Shown here: piece by piece, positions 1 to 9,097 of the stretch
Numbering within the stretch: position 1 is the first letter of the stretch
Layout of the letters: every line of letters begins with the position of its first letter
From: Betaproteobacteria bacterium
GTDB lineage: Bacteria; Pseudomonadota; Gammaproteobacteria; Burkholderiales; Rhodocyclaceae
Direction of reading: 5' to 3'
Length of the DNA: 64,000 nt
Assembly: GCA_016234745.1 (NCBI GenBank)
Contig: JACRAR010000074.1
Span: forward strand, 248,001 to 312,000
The notes under the pieces: generated by a model
What the model was told of the DNA's origin: nothing
The model's database searches: none
Seen by the model: only the letters and a program-made list of their open reading frames with translations
Program-made: the position numbers and the translations under genes

Positions 1-813
1 ATCGCGCGGGTCTCCGGTTTCATTGCCGAGCACAAAGGCTGGATCCTGGAATCGAGCTACCATGCCGATGACCCGGAAAGCGGCGCCAGCCGCTACTTCA
101 TGCGCATCGAAGTCAAGGCAGCTTCGTTACCTTTCGATATCGACGAATTCAGGAACAGATTCTTGCCGGTAGCGACCGAACTGGAGATGAACTGGAAGCT
201 CAGCGATAGCGCCAAGAAGAAACGCGTGGTCATCCTGGTGTCCAAACAGGAACATTGCCTTTACGATCTCCTGGCGCGCTGGCAATCCAAGGAACTCGAC
301 ATAGAAATCCCCTGCGTGATTTCAAATCACGATGCCTTGCGTGGTTTTGTCGAATGGCACGGCATCCCGTTTCATCATGTACCGATCGGCAACGACAACA
401 AGGTCGCCGCGTTTGCCGAAGTGATGCGCTTATTCGATGAGGCGCACGGGGACACGATGGTGTTGGCGCGTTTCATGCAGATACTTACTCCCGAAGTCTG
501 TGCTACCTACCCTTGGCGCATCATCAACATCCACCATAGCTTTTTGCCCAGTTTTGTCGGTGCGAAGCCTTACCATCAGGCCTATCAGCGTGGCGTCAAG
601 CTGATCGGCGCGACTTGCCACTACGTCACTGCAGATCTCGACCAGGGACCGATCATCGAACAGGATGTGATCCGGATCGATCATTCGGACTCGGTCGAGG
701 ACATGGTGCGTTATGGCAAGGACATCGAAAAAGCCGTTCTGGCGCGCGGCCTGCGCTACCATCTCGAAGACCGCGTACTGACCCACGGCAACAAAACCGT
801 CGTTTTCAGGTAA
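1..813 (+). CDS. purU: Formyltetrahydrofolate deformylase PurU (5' end cut by window edge)
   Basis: Hydrolyses 10-formyltetrahydrofolate to formate and tetrahydrofolate, feeding formate to PurT and balancing one-carbon pools in the cytoplasm. The reading frame is open from base 1 (IARVSGFIAEHKGWILE...), so the gene starts upstream and the first internal ATG at 100 is not its start. The visible N-terminal stretch is the end of an ACT-like regulatory domain. The C-terminal part is a formyltransferase fold with the conserved INIHHSFLPSF segment and GATCHYVTADLDQGPII, which hold the catalytic His and Asp of this family. A downstream M16 protease gene follows on the same strand after a 76 bp gap. 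Assignment is secure from these motifs. Confidence 0.95.
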   Translation: MARVSGFIAEHKGWILESSYHADDPESGASRYFMRIEVKAASLPFDIDEFRNRFLPVATELEMNWKLSDSAKKKRVVILVSKQEHCLYDLLARWQSKELDIEIPCVISNHDALRGFVEWHGIPFHHVPIGNDNKVAAFAEVMRLFDEAHGDTMVLARFMQILTPEVCATYPWRIINIHHSFLPSFVGAKPYHQAYQRGVKLIGATCHYVTADLDQGPIIEQDVIRIDHSDSVEDMVRYGKDIEKAVLARGLRYHLEDRVLTHGNKTVVFR

Positions 814-889
814 CCCAAGCACTCCCGCTGAGTTGGCCGGAAGGCTGCTCGCTCCCGGAGGCGTGCGTCAATTCGATTGGAGACAGAGG

Positions 890-3640
890 ATGTACCAGAA
901 GTTATTTCGTGAAGCCACACTGATCTGGATGCGCTTGCACCGGATAGCGGCTGTGATCTTGCTGCTCAACGCCGCTTGCCAGCCAGGCCTGGCCGCTGCC
1001 GAACAAGCTTTGCCGCATGGCATGGCCTACGTCACCACAGTCGAGGGAATCAGCGAGTATCGCCTTGCCAACGGGCTCAAGCTGTTGCTGTTTCCCGATG
1101 CGTCCAAGCCAACACTGACGGTCAACATCACTTATCTGGTCGGTTCGCGCCATGAGAACTATGGCGAAACCGGCATGGCGCATTTGCTGGAGCACTTGGT
1201 GTTCAAAGGAACACCAACCCACCCGAATATTTCCAGGGAATTCGAGCAGCGCGGCGCGCGCCCGAACGGCACGACCTGGCTCGATCGGACCAATTACTAT
1301 GAGTTGCTGCCGGCCACCGACGACAATCTGAAGTGGGCCGTCGGGCTTGAGGCGGACCGGATGGTGAATTCCTTCATCGCCAAGAAAGACCTCGATTCGG
1401 AAATGACGGTGGTACGCAATGAATTCGAGATGGGCGAGAACAATCCGCAAAGTGTTCTGCTCAAGCGACTGCAGAGCATTGCCTATGACTGGCATAGTTA
1501 CGGGCGTTCCACCATAGGCAACCGCAGCGATATCGAGAATGTCCGTATCGAGAATCTGCAGGCGTTCTACCGCACTTACTATCAGCCGGACAATGCCGTG
1601 CTGGTCATCGCCGGCAAGTTCGATGCCGATCTGGCTTTGCAATATGTCGCGGAATTCTTCGGGAAGATTCCCAGGCCGCAACGCGAACTGCCGCCGTTTT
1701 GGACCGTTGAGCCGACTCAGGATGGCGAACGCAGTTTCGTCGTCAGACGCAAGGATGATGTGCAGATGGTCTGGGCGGCCTACAAGGTGCCGTCGGCGCT
1801 GCATCCGCACAGCAACACCCTGGGTCTCGCCGGCAAGATGCTCGGCGACACGCCCACCGGCCGCTTGCACAAAGCCTTGGTGGAGAGCGGCAAGGCCACG
1901 GCCGTGTTCAATTTCGAGCTGACCGGCTACGCTCCTGGATTGCAGGTTTTCGGGGCAACCGTGAAAAAGGGGAAACCCCTGGAACCGGTGCGCAAGGAAC
2001 TGCTTCAGGCCATCGAGGGTTTCGCGCGCACTCCGATTGCGGCGCAGGAACTCGAACGCGTCAAGATCAACGTCCGCAACCAGCTCGACGAGATGTTCAA
2101 CAATCATGAATCGATTGGACTGGCACTCTCCGAATTCGTCGCCTTGGGCGACTGGCGCCTGTTTTTCAAGGCGCGCGAGGATCTTGCCAAAGTCACCAGC
2201 GCGCAGATCGTGAAGGTCTCGCAACAATATTTCCGTCGCGACAATCGCACCGTCGGCATCTATTTGCCGGAAGACGCCCCGCAACGCGCCGAGATTCCGC
2301 CCGCGCCTTCTCTCGCCGATGTTATGAAGGATTTTGTGATCACTACTCCGCTCGCACAGTCGGAAGTCTTTGATCCAAGCCCGGCCAATATCGATGCCCG
2401 GACGCAGCGCTTCAACCTGGGAGGACTCAAGGTGGCGCTGTTGCCGAAAAAGAACCGCGGCGAGACCGTCACGGTGAGCCTGCGCCTGAATTACGGCGAC
2501 GAAAAATCACTCTTCGGCAAGCAGGCCATCGAACAATTGACCAACGCCATGATTGGACGAGGAACCCAAAGGATGTCCCGCACGCAACTTTCCGATGCCC
2601 ATGACAAATACAAGATGACGGGCGATTTCTGGAATTTCCAGACCACCGGCCCGAACCTGGCAGACGCCTTGCGTCTGGCGGCGCACGCGATCCGCGACGC
2701 CGCGTTTCCGGGGAATGAATTCGAACAACTCAAGAAGGAAATCCTGACTCATCTGGAAGCCCAGCGCAATGAACCTGCTGTACGGGCCGGCGAAGCCATT
2801 GCCCGGCATTTCAATCTATACCCCAAGGGCGACCCGCGCTATGCGGCAACCCTGGATGAACAGCTGGCGGATCTGAAGGCGGTCACGCTGGATCAGGTCA
2901 TGCAGTTCCATCGCGAGTTTTATGGCGCCTCCTCGGGGCAAATCGCCATAGTCGGCGATTTCGAAAGTGCGCCGGTCAAGGCGGTACTGCAAAAGGAATT
3001 CGGCCAATGGAAGAGTCGCCGCCCCTATGCCCGCGTGTATTGGCGCCATGCCGAGATTTCTCCCGCACAATTGCAGGTTGCCACGCCCGATAAAGAGAAC
3101 GCCTACCTGAGCGCACGCATCAACCTGAACCTCAAGGACGATGCGCCGGACTACGCCGCCATGCTGGTCGCGAATAACGTCATGGGCGGGGGATTCCTGA
3201 GTTCCAGGCTGATGGAACGATTGCGCCAGAAGGAAGGCCTGAGTTACGGTACGCGCGCGCGTCTGCAAGTTTCCGCATACGACAACGCGGGCTATTGGAG
3301 CATCATGGCGATTGCCGCGCCACAAAACATGGCCAAGGTCGAAAAAGCAATCCGCGAAGAAATTGTGCGGGCGCTGCAGGATGGCTTCACACCAGTCGAA
3401 ATCAATGGCGCAATCGACAATTTGCTGCAGTTGCGCATGCAGAACCGGGCGCAGGACGCTGTCGTGGCGAGCGCCTGGATCGACTATCTCGACCTGGACC
3501 GCAGTTTCGTCTCGTGGTCGGAACGGATCGACCAGCAGATCAGGGCGGTCACCCCGGAAAGCGCCTTGGCCGCCATGCGCAAATACGTCCAAGCCGACAA
3601 GGTTTCTTTCGCCATCGCTGCCGATCCGGCCAAGCGTTGA
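890..3640 (+). CDS. M16 family zinc metalloprotease (pitrilysin/insulinase type), exported
   Basis: A predicted periplasmic zinc peptidase of about 916 residues made of two M16 halves. The N-terminal half carries the inverted zinc motif HLLEH (residues about 98-102) and the distal glutamate region EMTVVRNEFEMGENN. The C-terminal half lacks HxxEH but keeps the RLMERLRQKEGLSYGTRA segment typical of the non-catalytic partner domain, so one chain carries what PqqF-like or two-gene systems split. The ATG at 890 is chosen because GGAG lies 8-10 bases upstream. The frame is also open from 833, and an ATG at 929 would give a cleaner signal peptide ending near PGLAAAEQ. Substrate is unknown. It is not obviously co-transcribed with rpoH, which has its own operator. 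Confidence 0.85.
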   Translation: MYQKLFREATLIWMRLHRIAAVILLLNAACQPGLAAAEQALPHGMAYVTTVEGISEYRLANGLKLLLFPDASKPTLTVNITYLVGSRHENYGETGMAHLLEHLVFKGTPTHPNISREFEQRGARPNGTTWLDRTNYYELLPATDDNLKWAVGLEADRMVNSFIAKKDLDSEMTVVRNEFEMGENNPQSVLLKRLQSIAYDWHSYGRSTIGNRSDIENVRIENLQAFYRTYYQPDNAVLVIAGKFDADLALQYVAEFFGKIPRPQRELPPFWTVEPTQDGERSFVVRRKDDVQMVWAAYKVPSALHPHSNTLGLAGKMLGDTPTGRLHKALVESGKATAVFNFELTGYAPGLQVFGATVKKGKPLEPVRKELLQAIEGFARTPIAAQELERVKINVRNQLDEMFNNHESIGLALSEFVALGDWRLFFKAREDLAKVTSAQIVKVSQQYFRRDNRTVGIYLPEDAPQRAEIPPAPSLADVMKDFVITTPLAQSEVFDPSPANIDARTQRFNLGGLKVALLPKKNRGETVTVSLRLNYGDEKSLFGKQAIEQLTNAMIGRGTQRMSRTQLSDAHDKYKMTGDFWNFQTTGPNLADALRLAAHAIRDAAFPGNEFEQLKKEILTHLEAQRNEPAVRAGEAIARHFNLYPKGDPRYAATLDEQLADLKAVTLDQVMQFHREFYGASSGQIAIVGDFESAPVKAVLQKEFGQWKSRRPYARVYWRHAEISPAQLQVATPDKENAYLSARINLNLKDDAPDYAAMLVANNVMGGGFLSSRLMERLRQKEGLSYGTRARLQVSAYDNAGYWSIMAIAAPQNMAKVEKAIREEIVRALQDGFTPVEINGAIDNLLQLRMQNRAQDAVVASAWIDYLDLDRSFVSWSERIDQQIRAVTPESALAAMRKYVQADKVSFAIAADPAKR

Positions 3641-3754
3641 CCCCGGCGACCCATATCATATCATTACAAAACATACAGTTATATAAATTCAGATAGGTTG
3701 TTTCAGGGCAACTCCATTTCCGAATGACATTCCCATCAGAACTTTTCCGGTAAA

Positions 3755-3781
3755 TTAGCACTCTTAGGCAATGAGTGCTAA
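3755..3781 (+). promoter_or_regulatory. CIRCE operator (HrcA binding site) upstream of rpoH
   Basis: A perfect 9-bp inverted repeat, TTAGCACTC then nine bases then GAGTGCTAA, which is the exact CIRCE consensus. It ends 23 bases before the rpoH ATG, so it lies in the leader or over the transcription start. HrcA repressor bound here would be expected to block rpoH transcription until heat shock titrates HrcA. I could not place a convincing sigma-70 -35/-10 pair around it; TAAATT at 3751-3756 is a possible -10 overlapping its left arm. hrcA itself is not in the window. Confidence 0.93.
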
Positions 3782-3804
3782 AATGTAGTCATGGGAGGTA
3801 CATC

Positions 3805-4674
<870 letters not shown>

Positions 4675-4683
4675 CCTTTCCTG

Positions 4684-4718
4684 AAAAACGCGGCCCGGCA
4701 AAGCCATTGCCGGGCCGC
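4684..4718 (-). terminator. Rho-independent terminator of the 4726-5304 sco gene
   Basis: An 11-bp perfect stem (GCGGCCCGGCA at 4690-4700 and TGCCGGGCCGC at 4708-4718) with a 7-base loop. Read leftward, the stem is followed by GTTTTTCAG, the expected U-tract. It lies 7 bases beyond the sco stop codon. On the plus strand the A-tract precedes and no T-run follows, so any role in ending rpoH transcription would be weaker. Confidence 0.85.
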
Positions 4719-4725
4719 AGTCAGT

Positions 4726-5304
4726 TTACGCGCCTCCCAGGAGCAGCTTGATGTCGGCAGCGATTCTCTGCGGCGATTCGCCGAGCATCAAGTAGAGCCG
4801 CAAACGGCCCTGCGGATCGTACACAAAGCTGTTGGCACTATGGTCGACGGTATAGGTGCTCGCTTTGCTGCCAGGCTGTTTCTGGTAGAACACCTTGAAC
4901 TCCTGAGCCGTGGCGGCCGTGGTCGCCACGTCGGCCGACAAGCCGACAAAGCTCGGGTGAAACTGCGGCACATAAGCGGCGAGCAATTCGCGCGTATCGC
5001 GCTCGGGATCAACCGTGATAAACAGCACCTGCACGCGCTGGGCATCGGTCCCCAGCAGTTGCATGGCCTCGGCCAAGGCGCTCATGGTTGTCGGGCATAC
5101 ATCCGGGCACTGGATGTAGCCAAAGAAAATAACCACGACCTTGCCCTGGTAGTCAGCCAATCGGCGCAACTGTCCGGTATGGTCCGTCAGAGGGGCTGAG
5201 AATTCACGTCCGAATGAAGCGCCGCTGATATCCGTGCCGGAGAACTTTGTCGTTCCTCCGCAACCCACCAATAGCAGCAGCGCCAGAATCAAAGCATGTT
5301 TCAT
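4726..5304 (-). CDS. SCO1/SenC family copper chaperone lipoprotein
   Basis: A 192-residue membrane-anchored thioredoxin-fold protein. Its N-terminus is a lipoprotein signal with lipobox LVGC (Cys at 15). The copper site is complete: CPDVC (C66, C70) and the distal histidine in YTVDHSANS (H155). Sco proteins deliver copper to the CuA site of cytochrome oxidase subunit II or act as thiol reductases for that site. It is divergent from the heme-copper oxidase I-like gene at 5425, with a 120-bp intergenic region that carries one copy of the 31-bp repeat, and it ends at a good terminator. It is the first of three sco genes within 6 kb, so the individual roles may have diverged. Confidence 0.9.
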   Translation of the reverse strand: MKHALILALLLLVGCGGTTKFSGTDISGASFGREFSAPLTDHTGQLRRLADYQGKVVVIFFGYIQCPDVCPTTMSALAEAMQLLGTDAQRVQVLFITVDPERDTRELLAAYVPQFHPSFVGLSADVATTAATAQEFKVFYQKQPGSKASTYTVDHSANSFVYDPQGRLRLYLMLGESPQRIAADIKLLLGGA

Positions 5305-5334
5305 GTCGGACTCGCACGAGTGTGATGACTGAGT

Positions 5335-5365
5335 CTAGCACCCCAGAAGCAGAGGCGGGCGCTAG
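5335..5365 (+). repeat. 31-bp interspersed palindromic repeat, single copy
   Basis: One copy of a repeat that starts CTAGCACCCCAGAA and ends GCGGGCGCTAG. Ends are near-inverted (CTAGC/GCTAG here). It lies between the divergent sco gene (start 5304) and the oxidase-I-like gene (start 5425), upstream of both. The same unit recurs at 6755-6812, 39560-39604, 45273-45303 and 48506-48563. No ORF or known element is contained. Confidence 0.8.
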
Positions 5366-5424
5366 CATGGGGTAGGGACTGACTGTTCTATACTTCGCCA
5401 ATTCATCAGATATCGACTGGCACT

Positions 5425-6819
5425 ATGCATAACAATTCGCCCCCTGCCATACCCGCTGGTCCAGCCAGACTCCTCGCGCGCAACTGGCTGATTCTCGGCA
5501 TCGCGGCCTTACTTTGCTCTGGACTGCTGGCTGTGCTGCTGGTCCTGGCGCGTACACCGGGCATTCAAGACTTTGTTCCCTTGCGGGAGTTCTTTCATTC
5601 GGCACTGGTGATTCACGTCGATTTGTCCGTCCTGATCTGGTTCCTCGCTTTTGCCGGCATGCTATGGAGTTTGATCGCCGACGAGCAGCTAATGTTCGCC
5701 GCTAAGACCGGCTTTGTGCTCGCCGCGGCTGGCACAGCAACCCTTGCCGTTTCGCCCTTCTTTCCCGAAGCGCAGCCGTTGATGAACAACTATGTGCCGG
5801 TACTGCGCCAGCCACTGTTTTTTGTCGGCCTGGCGTTGGTTGGCGCAGGTTTTGGTTTGACTGCATTGCGTGCATTGATCTTTGCGCGGCTCTCCGGCAA
5901 CGCGCTGGCGTTCGGCATATGGCTCAGCGCTGTTGCCGGGATTATCTCGTTGATCGCCTTCCTGGCTTCCTGGCTCCTAGCGCCGCAAGAACTCACCGGA
6001 CAGCACTATTACGAAGTCGTATTTTGGGGCGGTGGGCATGCATTGCAATTCCAGCACACCTTGTTGCTCGGGGTTTCCTGGCTTTGGCTGGCGCACGCGC
6101 TGGACGGACCATCTTTGCTTTCGTCCAGGGTCTGGCATGTATTCTTCGGTCTGGCTGCGTTGCCGCTGTTGCTGGTGCCGCTGTCCTATTTTCTTTATTT
6201 GCCTCACTCCGTGGAGCACATGAAAGCAATGGCCAAACTCATGGAGCAAGGCCACATGACCATGTTGCCGATGATTGCAGGCATTGCAATATTACTGCCG
6301 GGTCTGGCCCGTGTTTCAAGCCCGGCGAAATCCGCGCTGTTCGCCTCGTTCGGCCTGTTCGCGATCGGCGGGATACTGGCTTTCATGATACGCGGCGTTA
6401 ACGTGGTCATTCCGGCTCATTATCACGGGTCGATCGTCGGGGTAACCTTGTCCTTCATGGGACTCGCCTACGTGCTGCTGCCCCGGTTCGGGTTCGGCAC
6501 GGTGGAAGGAAAAATGGCGCGCTGGCAGCCTTACGTCTACGGCAGCGGCCAACTTCTGCATATTCTCGGTCTGGCCTGGTCGGGCGGCTATGGCGTGCAG
6601 CGCAAGGTAGCCGGTGCGGAGCAGGCTCTCAGCACACTGCCGCAGAAACTCGGGATGGGACTAATGGGACTCGGCGGCCTGATTGCAATCATAGGCGGGG
6701 TGATGTTCGTCGTCGTTTGCCTCACGGCCATGGCAAGACGTAGTCCCGCCTCGCCTAGCACCCCTGAAACAAAGGCGGGCACTAGCACCCCAGAAACAAA
6801 GGCGGGCACTAGCGAATGA
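5425..6819 (+). CDS. Divergent heme-copper oxidase subunit I-like membrane protein
   Basis: A 464-residue integral membrane protein with about 12 hydrophobic segments, most like the COX1/cbb3/NorB superfamily. Histidines fall where heme-copper oxidases keep ligands: FFHSALVIHVDLSV (H58, H64) in the second helix, WGGGHALQFQH (H205, H211) in the sixth, and AHYHGSIVGV (H332, H334) near the tenth. The helix-VII HH pair that normally completes CuB is not visible; only LPHSVEHMK and EQGHMTM follow. It could be an oxidase or NO reductase relative with an altered active site, or a non-catalytic heme protein. It is flanked by sco genes and convergent with the second one (11-bp overlap). Its last 20 residues, STPETKAG twice, are encoded by two copies of the 31-bp repeat, so the C-terminus looks secondarily extended. 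Confidence 0.7.
   Translation: MHNNSPPAIPAGPARLLARNWLILGIAALLCSGLLAVLLVLARTPGIQDFVPLREFFHSALVIHVDLSVLIWFLAFAGMLWSLIADEQLMFAAKTGFVLAAAGTATLAVSPFFPEAQPLMNNYVPVLRQPLFFVGLALVGAGFGLTALRALIFARLSGNALAFGIWLSAVAGIISLIAFLASWLLAPQELTGQHYYEVVFWGGGHALQFQHTLLLGVSWLWLAHALDGPSLLSSRVWHVFFGLAALPLLLVPLSYFLYLPHSVEHMKAMAKLMEQGHMTMLPMIAGIAILLPGLARVSSPAKSALFASFGLFAIGGILAFMIRGVNVVIPAHYHGSIVGVTLSFMGLAYVLLPRFGFGTVEGKMARWQPYVYGSGQLLHILGLAWSGGYGVQRKVAGAEQALSTLPQKLGMGLMGLGGLIAIIGGVMFVVVCLTAMARRSPASPSTPETKAGTSTPETKAGTSE
6755..6812 (+). repeat. 31-bp palindromic repeat, two tandem copies sharing CTAG
   Basis: Two 31-bp units, 6755-6785 and 6782-6812, overlap by their common CTAG, giving a 27-bp period. They start CTAGCACCCC and end GGCGGGCACTAG and differ at one internal base (CCCTGAA versus CCCAGAA). 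The array is translated as the tail of the gene ending at 6819, and its last unit supplies the TAG stop (6811-6809, minus strand) of the convergent sco gene. Confidence 0.9.
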
Positions 6820-7438
6820 GGGCGAGGTAGTCCCGCATCATTCCCGCTGCGTCCTGCGGCGGGCCAAACACCATTTTGAGTCGGCCTTGCGGGTCGATCA
6901 GGTAGATGGCCGCAGTGTGATCGACGCTGTAGTGTTTTGCATCCTGCTGATCATTGCGCTGATAAAAGACCCCCAGGTGCTTAACCAACGGAGCGAGCAG
7001 CTCGTCGCTTCCGGTTACACCCACAAATGAGGAATCAAACGCCGAAGTGAAATTCGACAGGAGTTCCAAGCTGTCACGCCGCGGGTCGACCGAAACGAAA
7101 ACAATCTTGGGCAGAGAAGCCTTTTCCGCGGCCAGTCGCGTCTTGAGTTCTTTGAGAATGGACAATGCCGTGGGACAAACATCCGGGCACTGCGTATAGC
7201 CGAAGAAAATGAAGGTCCAATGCCCGGCGATATCTGAATTGCCAAACTTGCTCCCTGCAGTCTGCAGCGAGAAATTTGGCAAAGGCTCATGATCGTTCAG
7301 TAGGGTGCCCGAATAGGAAGATTGCACATTCGACAGAGCCGCTTCGGGGCCGCTATGGATTGACCGCCAGACAACGTAGCTGCCGACCAGGGCGAGCGCG
7401 ATGCCCGCTTGGATGAGGAAATTCCGCCAGTTTTTCAT
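6809..7438 (-). CDS. SCO1/SenC family copper chaperone, last gene of the oxidase cluster
   Basis: A 209-residue protein with an N-terminal membrane anchor (residues about 8-25) and a Sco thioredoxin fold. The copper-binding set is intact: CPDVC (C84, C88) and H174 in YSVDHTAA. The ATG at 7438 is preferred over an in-frame start at 7474, since AGGGGA lies about 9 bases upstream and the longer frame runs into the coxA terminator hairpin. It lies downstream of coxA, but the hairpin at 7459-7489 separates them, so it may be made only by read-through or from its own promoter. It overlaps the convergent oxidase-I-like gene by 11 bp; its stop codon lies in the 31-bp repeat. Confidence 0.9.
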   Translation of the reverse strand: MKNWRNFLIQAGIALALVGSYVVWRSIHSGPEAALSNVQSSYSGTLLNDHEPLPNFSLQTAGSKFGNSDIAGHWTFIFFGYTQCPDVCPTALSILKELKTRLAAEKASLPKIVFVSVDPRRDSLELLSNFTSAFDSSFVGVTGSDELLAPLVKHLGVFYQRNDQQDAKHYSVDHTAAIYLIDPQGRLKMVFGPPQDAAGMMRDYLALIR

Positions 7439-7458
7439 AGGTAATTCCCCTGAGACAA

Positions 7459-7489
7459 CAAAAAAACAAGGCACCCGAAAGTGCCTTGT
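7459..7489 (-). terminator. Rho-independent terminator after coxA
   Basis: A 9-bp stem (ACAAGGCAC at 7466-7474, GTGCCTTGT at 7481-7489) with a 6-base loop. Read leftward, the stem runs into a T-rich tract (six to seven T, then GTTGT). It stands 22 bases past the coxA stop and just before the downstream sco gene, so it would end or attenuate the cox operon. Confidence 0.85.
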
Positions 7490-7510
7490 CGATCTTCTTG
7501 GCTCAGGATT

Positions 7511-9085
7511 CTAACGTTTTCCGTAAGCGTAGGGATTCCAGCTTTCAGCCGCCGAAGGCGGGCTGGGCCAGTTGCCGTGGGGGGGCGGAGAAACCGTAGT
7601 CCACTCAAAAGACTGGGAACCCCATGGATTATTGCCAGCCTTCGGACCCTGGATCGCGCCAATGATCCAGTTGAGTATCGTGATGGCTGCGCCCACTGCG
7701 ATGACCGCCGCACCCATGCTCATGATCTGCTGCGACTGCAGCGCTTCCGGAAACTGCGCATAGTCATAGTAGCGTCTCGGCAAGCCGATTTTCACGCCGA
7801 TATCCATCATCACCCAGAACACGGCATTGACCCCGACAAAAGTGACCCAGAAGCCGGTCTTGCCCCAGAACTCGCTGTACATTTTTCCGGTCATCTTGGG
7901 GAACCAGTAGTACACGCCACCGAAAATGGCAAAGGTACCCGCAACCGCCATGACGTAATGGAAATGGCCCACCACATAATAGGTTTCCGAGAGATTCAGG
8001 GTCAGCGCGGTGACCGCCAGGGGGATGCCGGTCAAGCCGCCGATCAGGAACAGGAAGACCACGCCGAGCGCATAGAGCATCGGCGTCTCGAAACTGATGG
8101 CACCTTTATACAGCGTTCCGACCAGGCTGATCACAAGCAAACCGACCGGCACCGAGATCATCAGCGTCGACACCATCTGCCCGATGCGCAGCCAGTCCGG
8201 CATGCCGGAAACATACAGGTGATGGATCCATACCTCGCCGGAGATCAGCACGATGCCGCCGACACCACCATATACGGCAGCCTTGTAATTGAAAACGTGA
8301 TTTTTGGCGAAGGTGGCGACGATTTCGAAAACCACGCCGATATACGGCAGGAAGATCACATACACCGCCGGATGCGAATAAAACCAGAACAGGTTCTGGT
8401 ACGTCAGCACATCGCCACCGTTGGCGGGATCGAAGAAATGGGTGCCGAGATATTTGTCGAACGAGATCAGGGTGACCGCGGAACCCAGCACCGGAACGAA
8501 TATGAGCTGCATCACGAATGCGCCAAGGATGCACCAGACGAAGATGTTGAGCTTGTTCCAGGTGATTCCCGGAGCCCGCATATAGACCACCGTGGTCAGA
8601 AAATTGACCCCGCCGATAATCGAGGCAAAGCCCAAAGTCAGCACCGTGAACGTGTAAAACGCGGTATTCCCGGTGGTAATCGTTGAATAGGGCGGATAGC
8701 CGGTCCACAGCACATCGGGTGGATCGGGAATGACGAAGGTCAGCAGCGCCAGGATCACGCCGACATAGAACAGCCAAACCGACAATGCATTGACGCGCGG
8801 GAAGGCGACATCCTTGGCGCCTATCATCAGCGGAATGCAGTAATTCGCGAAGAATCCGGTCAGCGCCGGTATCTGGAAGCCGAGAATCATGATGGCGCCA
8901 TGCGCATACAGCCAGACATTGTAGGTCGTCGGATTGGCCGTGACGGTGGGTCCGATGGCCGACAATTCGGCGCGCATCAATCCCGCCATGATGCCGGCGA
9001 CGACGAACGCCGCGATCGAACCGATGAGATACAGAATCCCGACACGCTTGTGGTCTGTAGTAAAAATCCACTCTTTGATGTTCAT
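7511..9085 (-). CDS. coxA: Cytochrome c oxidase subunit I, aa3-type with A2-like YS motif
   Basis: The catalytic subunit of a proton-pumping heme-copper oxidase, 524 residues, 12 predicted membrane helices. Ligands visible: H62 (low-spin heme), H238 plus Y242 in YSHPAVY (CuB and cross-linked Tyr), H288-H289 (CuB), H374 (high-spin heme) and H376 (low-spin heme) in VVGHFHYVM. Instead of the A1-type glutamate (GHPEVY) helix VI carries YS immediately before the histidine, the signature of A2-type oxidases. It is transcribed after coxB with a 12-bp gap and ends at a strong terminator. C-terminal residues are Pro/Ser-rich and hydrophilic. Assignment to subunit I is certain; the A2 label is from the known family signature. 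Confidence 0.97.
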   Translation of the reverse strand: MNIKEWIFTTDHKRVGILYLIGSIAAFVVAGIMAGLMRAELSAIGPTVTANPTTYNVWLYAHGAIMILGFQIPALTGFFANYCIPLMIGAKDVAFPRVNALSVWLFYVGVILALLTFVIPDPPDVLWTGYPPYSTITTGNTAFYTFTVLTLGFASIIGGVNFLTTVVYMRAPGITWNKLNIFVWCILGAFVMQLIFVPVLGSAVTLISFDKYLGTHFFDPANGGDVLTYQNLFWFYSHPAVYVIFLPYIGVVFEIVATFAKNHVFNYKAAVYGGVGGIVLISGEVWIHHLYVSGMPDWLRIGQMVSTLMISVPVGLLVISLVGTLYKGAISFETPMLYALGVVFLFLIGGLTGIPLAVTALTLNLSETYYVVGHFHYVMAVAGTFAIFGGVYYWFPKMTGKMYSEFWGKTGFWVTFVGVNAVFWVMMDIGVKIGLPRRYYDYAQFPEALQSQQIMSMGAAVIAVGAAITILNWIIGAIQGPKAGNNPWGSQSFEWTTVSPPPHGNWPSPPSAAESWNPYAYGKR

Positions 9086-9097
9086 CGCGTTTGTCCC

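Noticed and set aside
902..2284. A 460-residue open frame on the minus strand opposite the M16 protease
   Set aside because: It is antisense to a gene with clear motifs. The composition is typical of GC-rich antisense frames and it has no recognisable domain.
6755..6812. The 31-bp tandem copies as the start of a CRISPR array
   Set aside because: Units abut and share CTAG with no spacers between them, copies are at most two in a row, and no cas genes are present.
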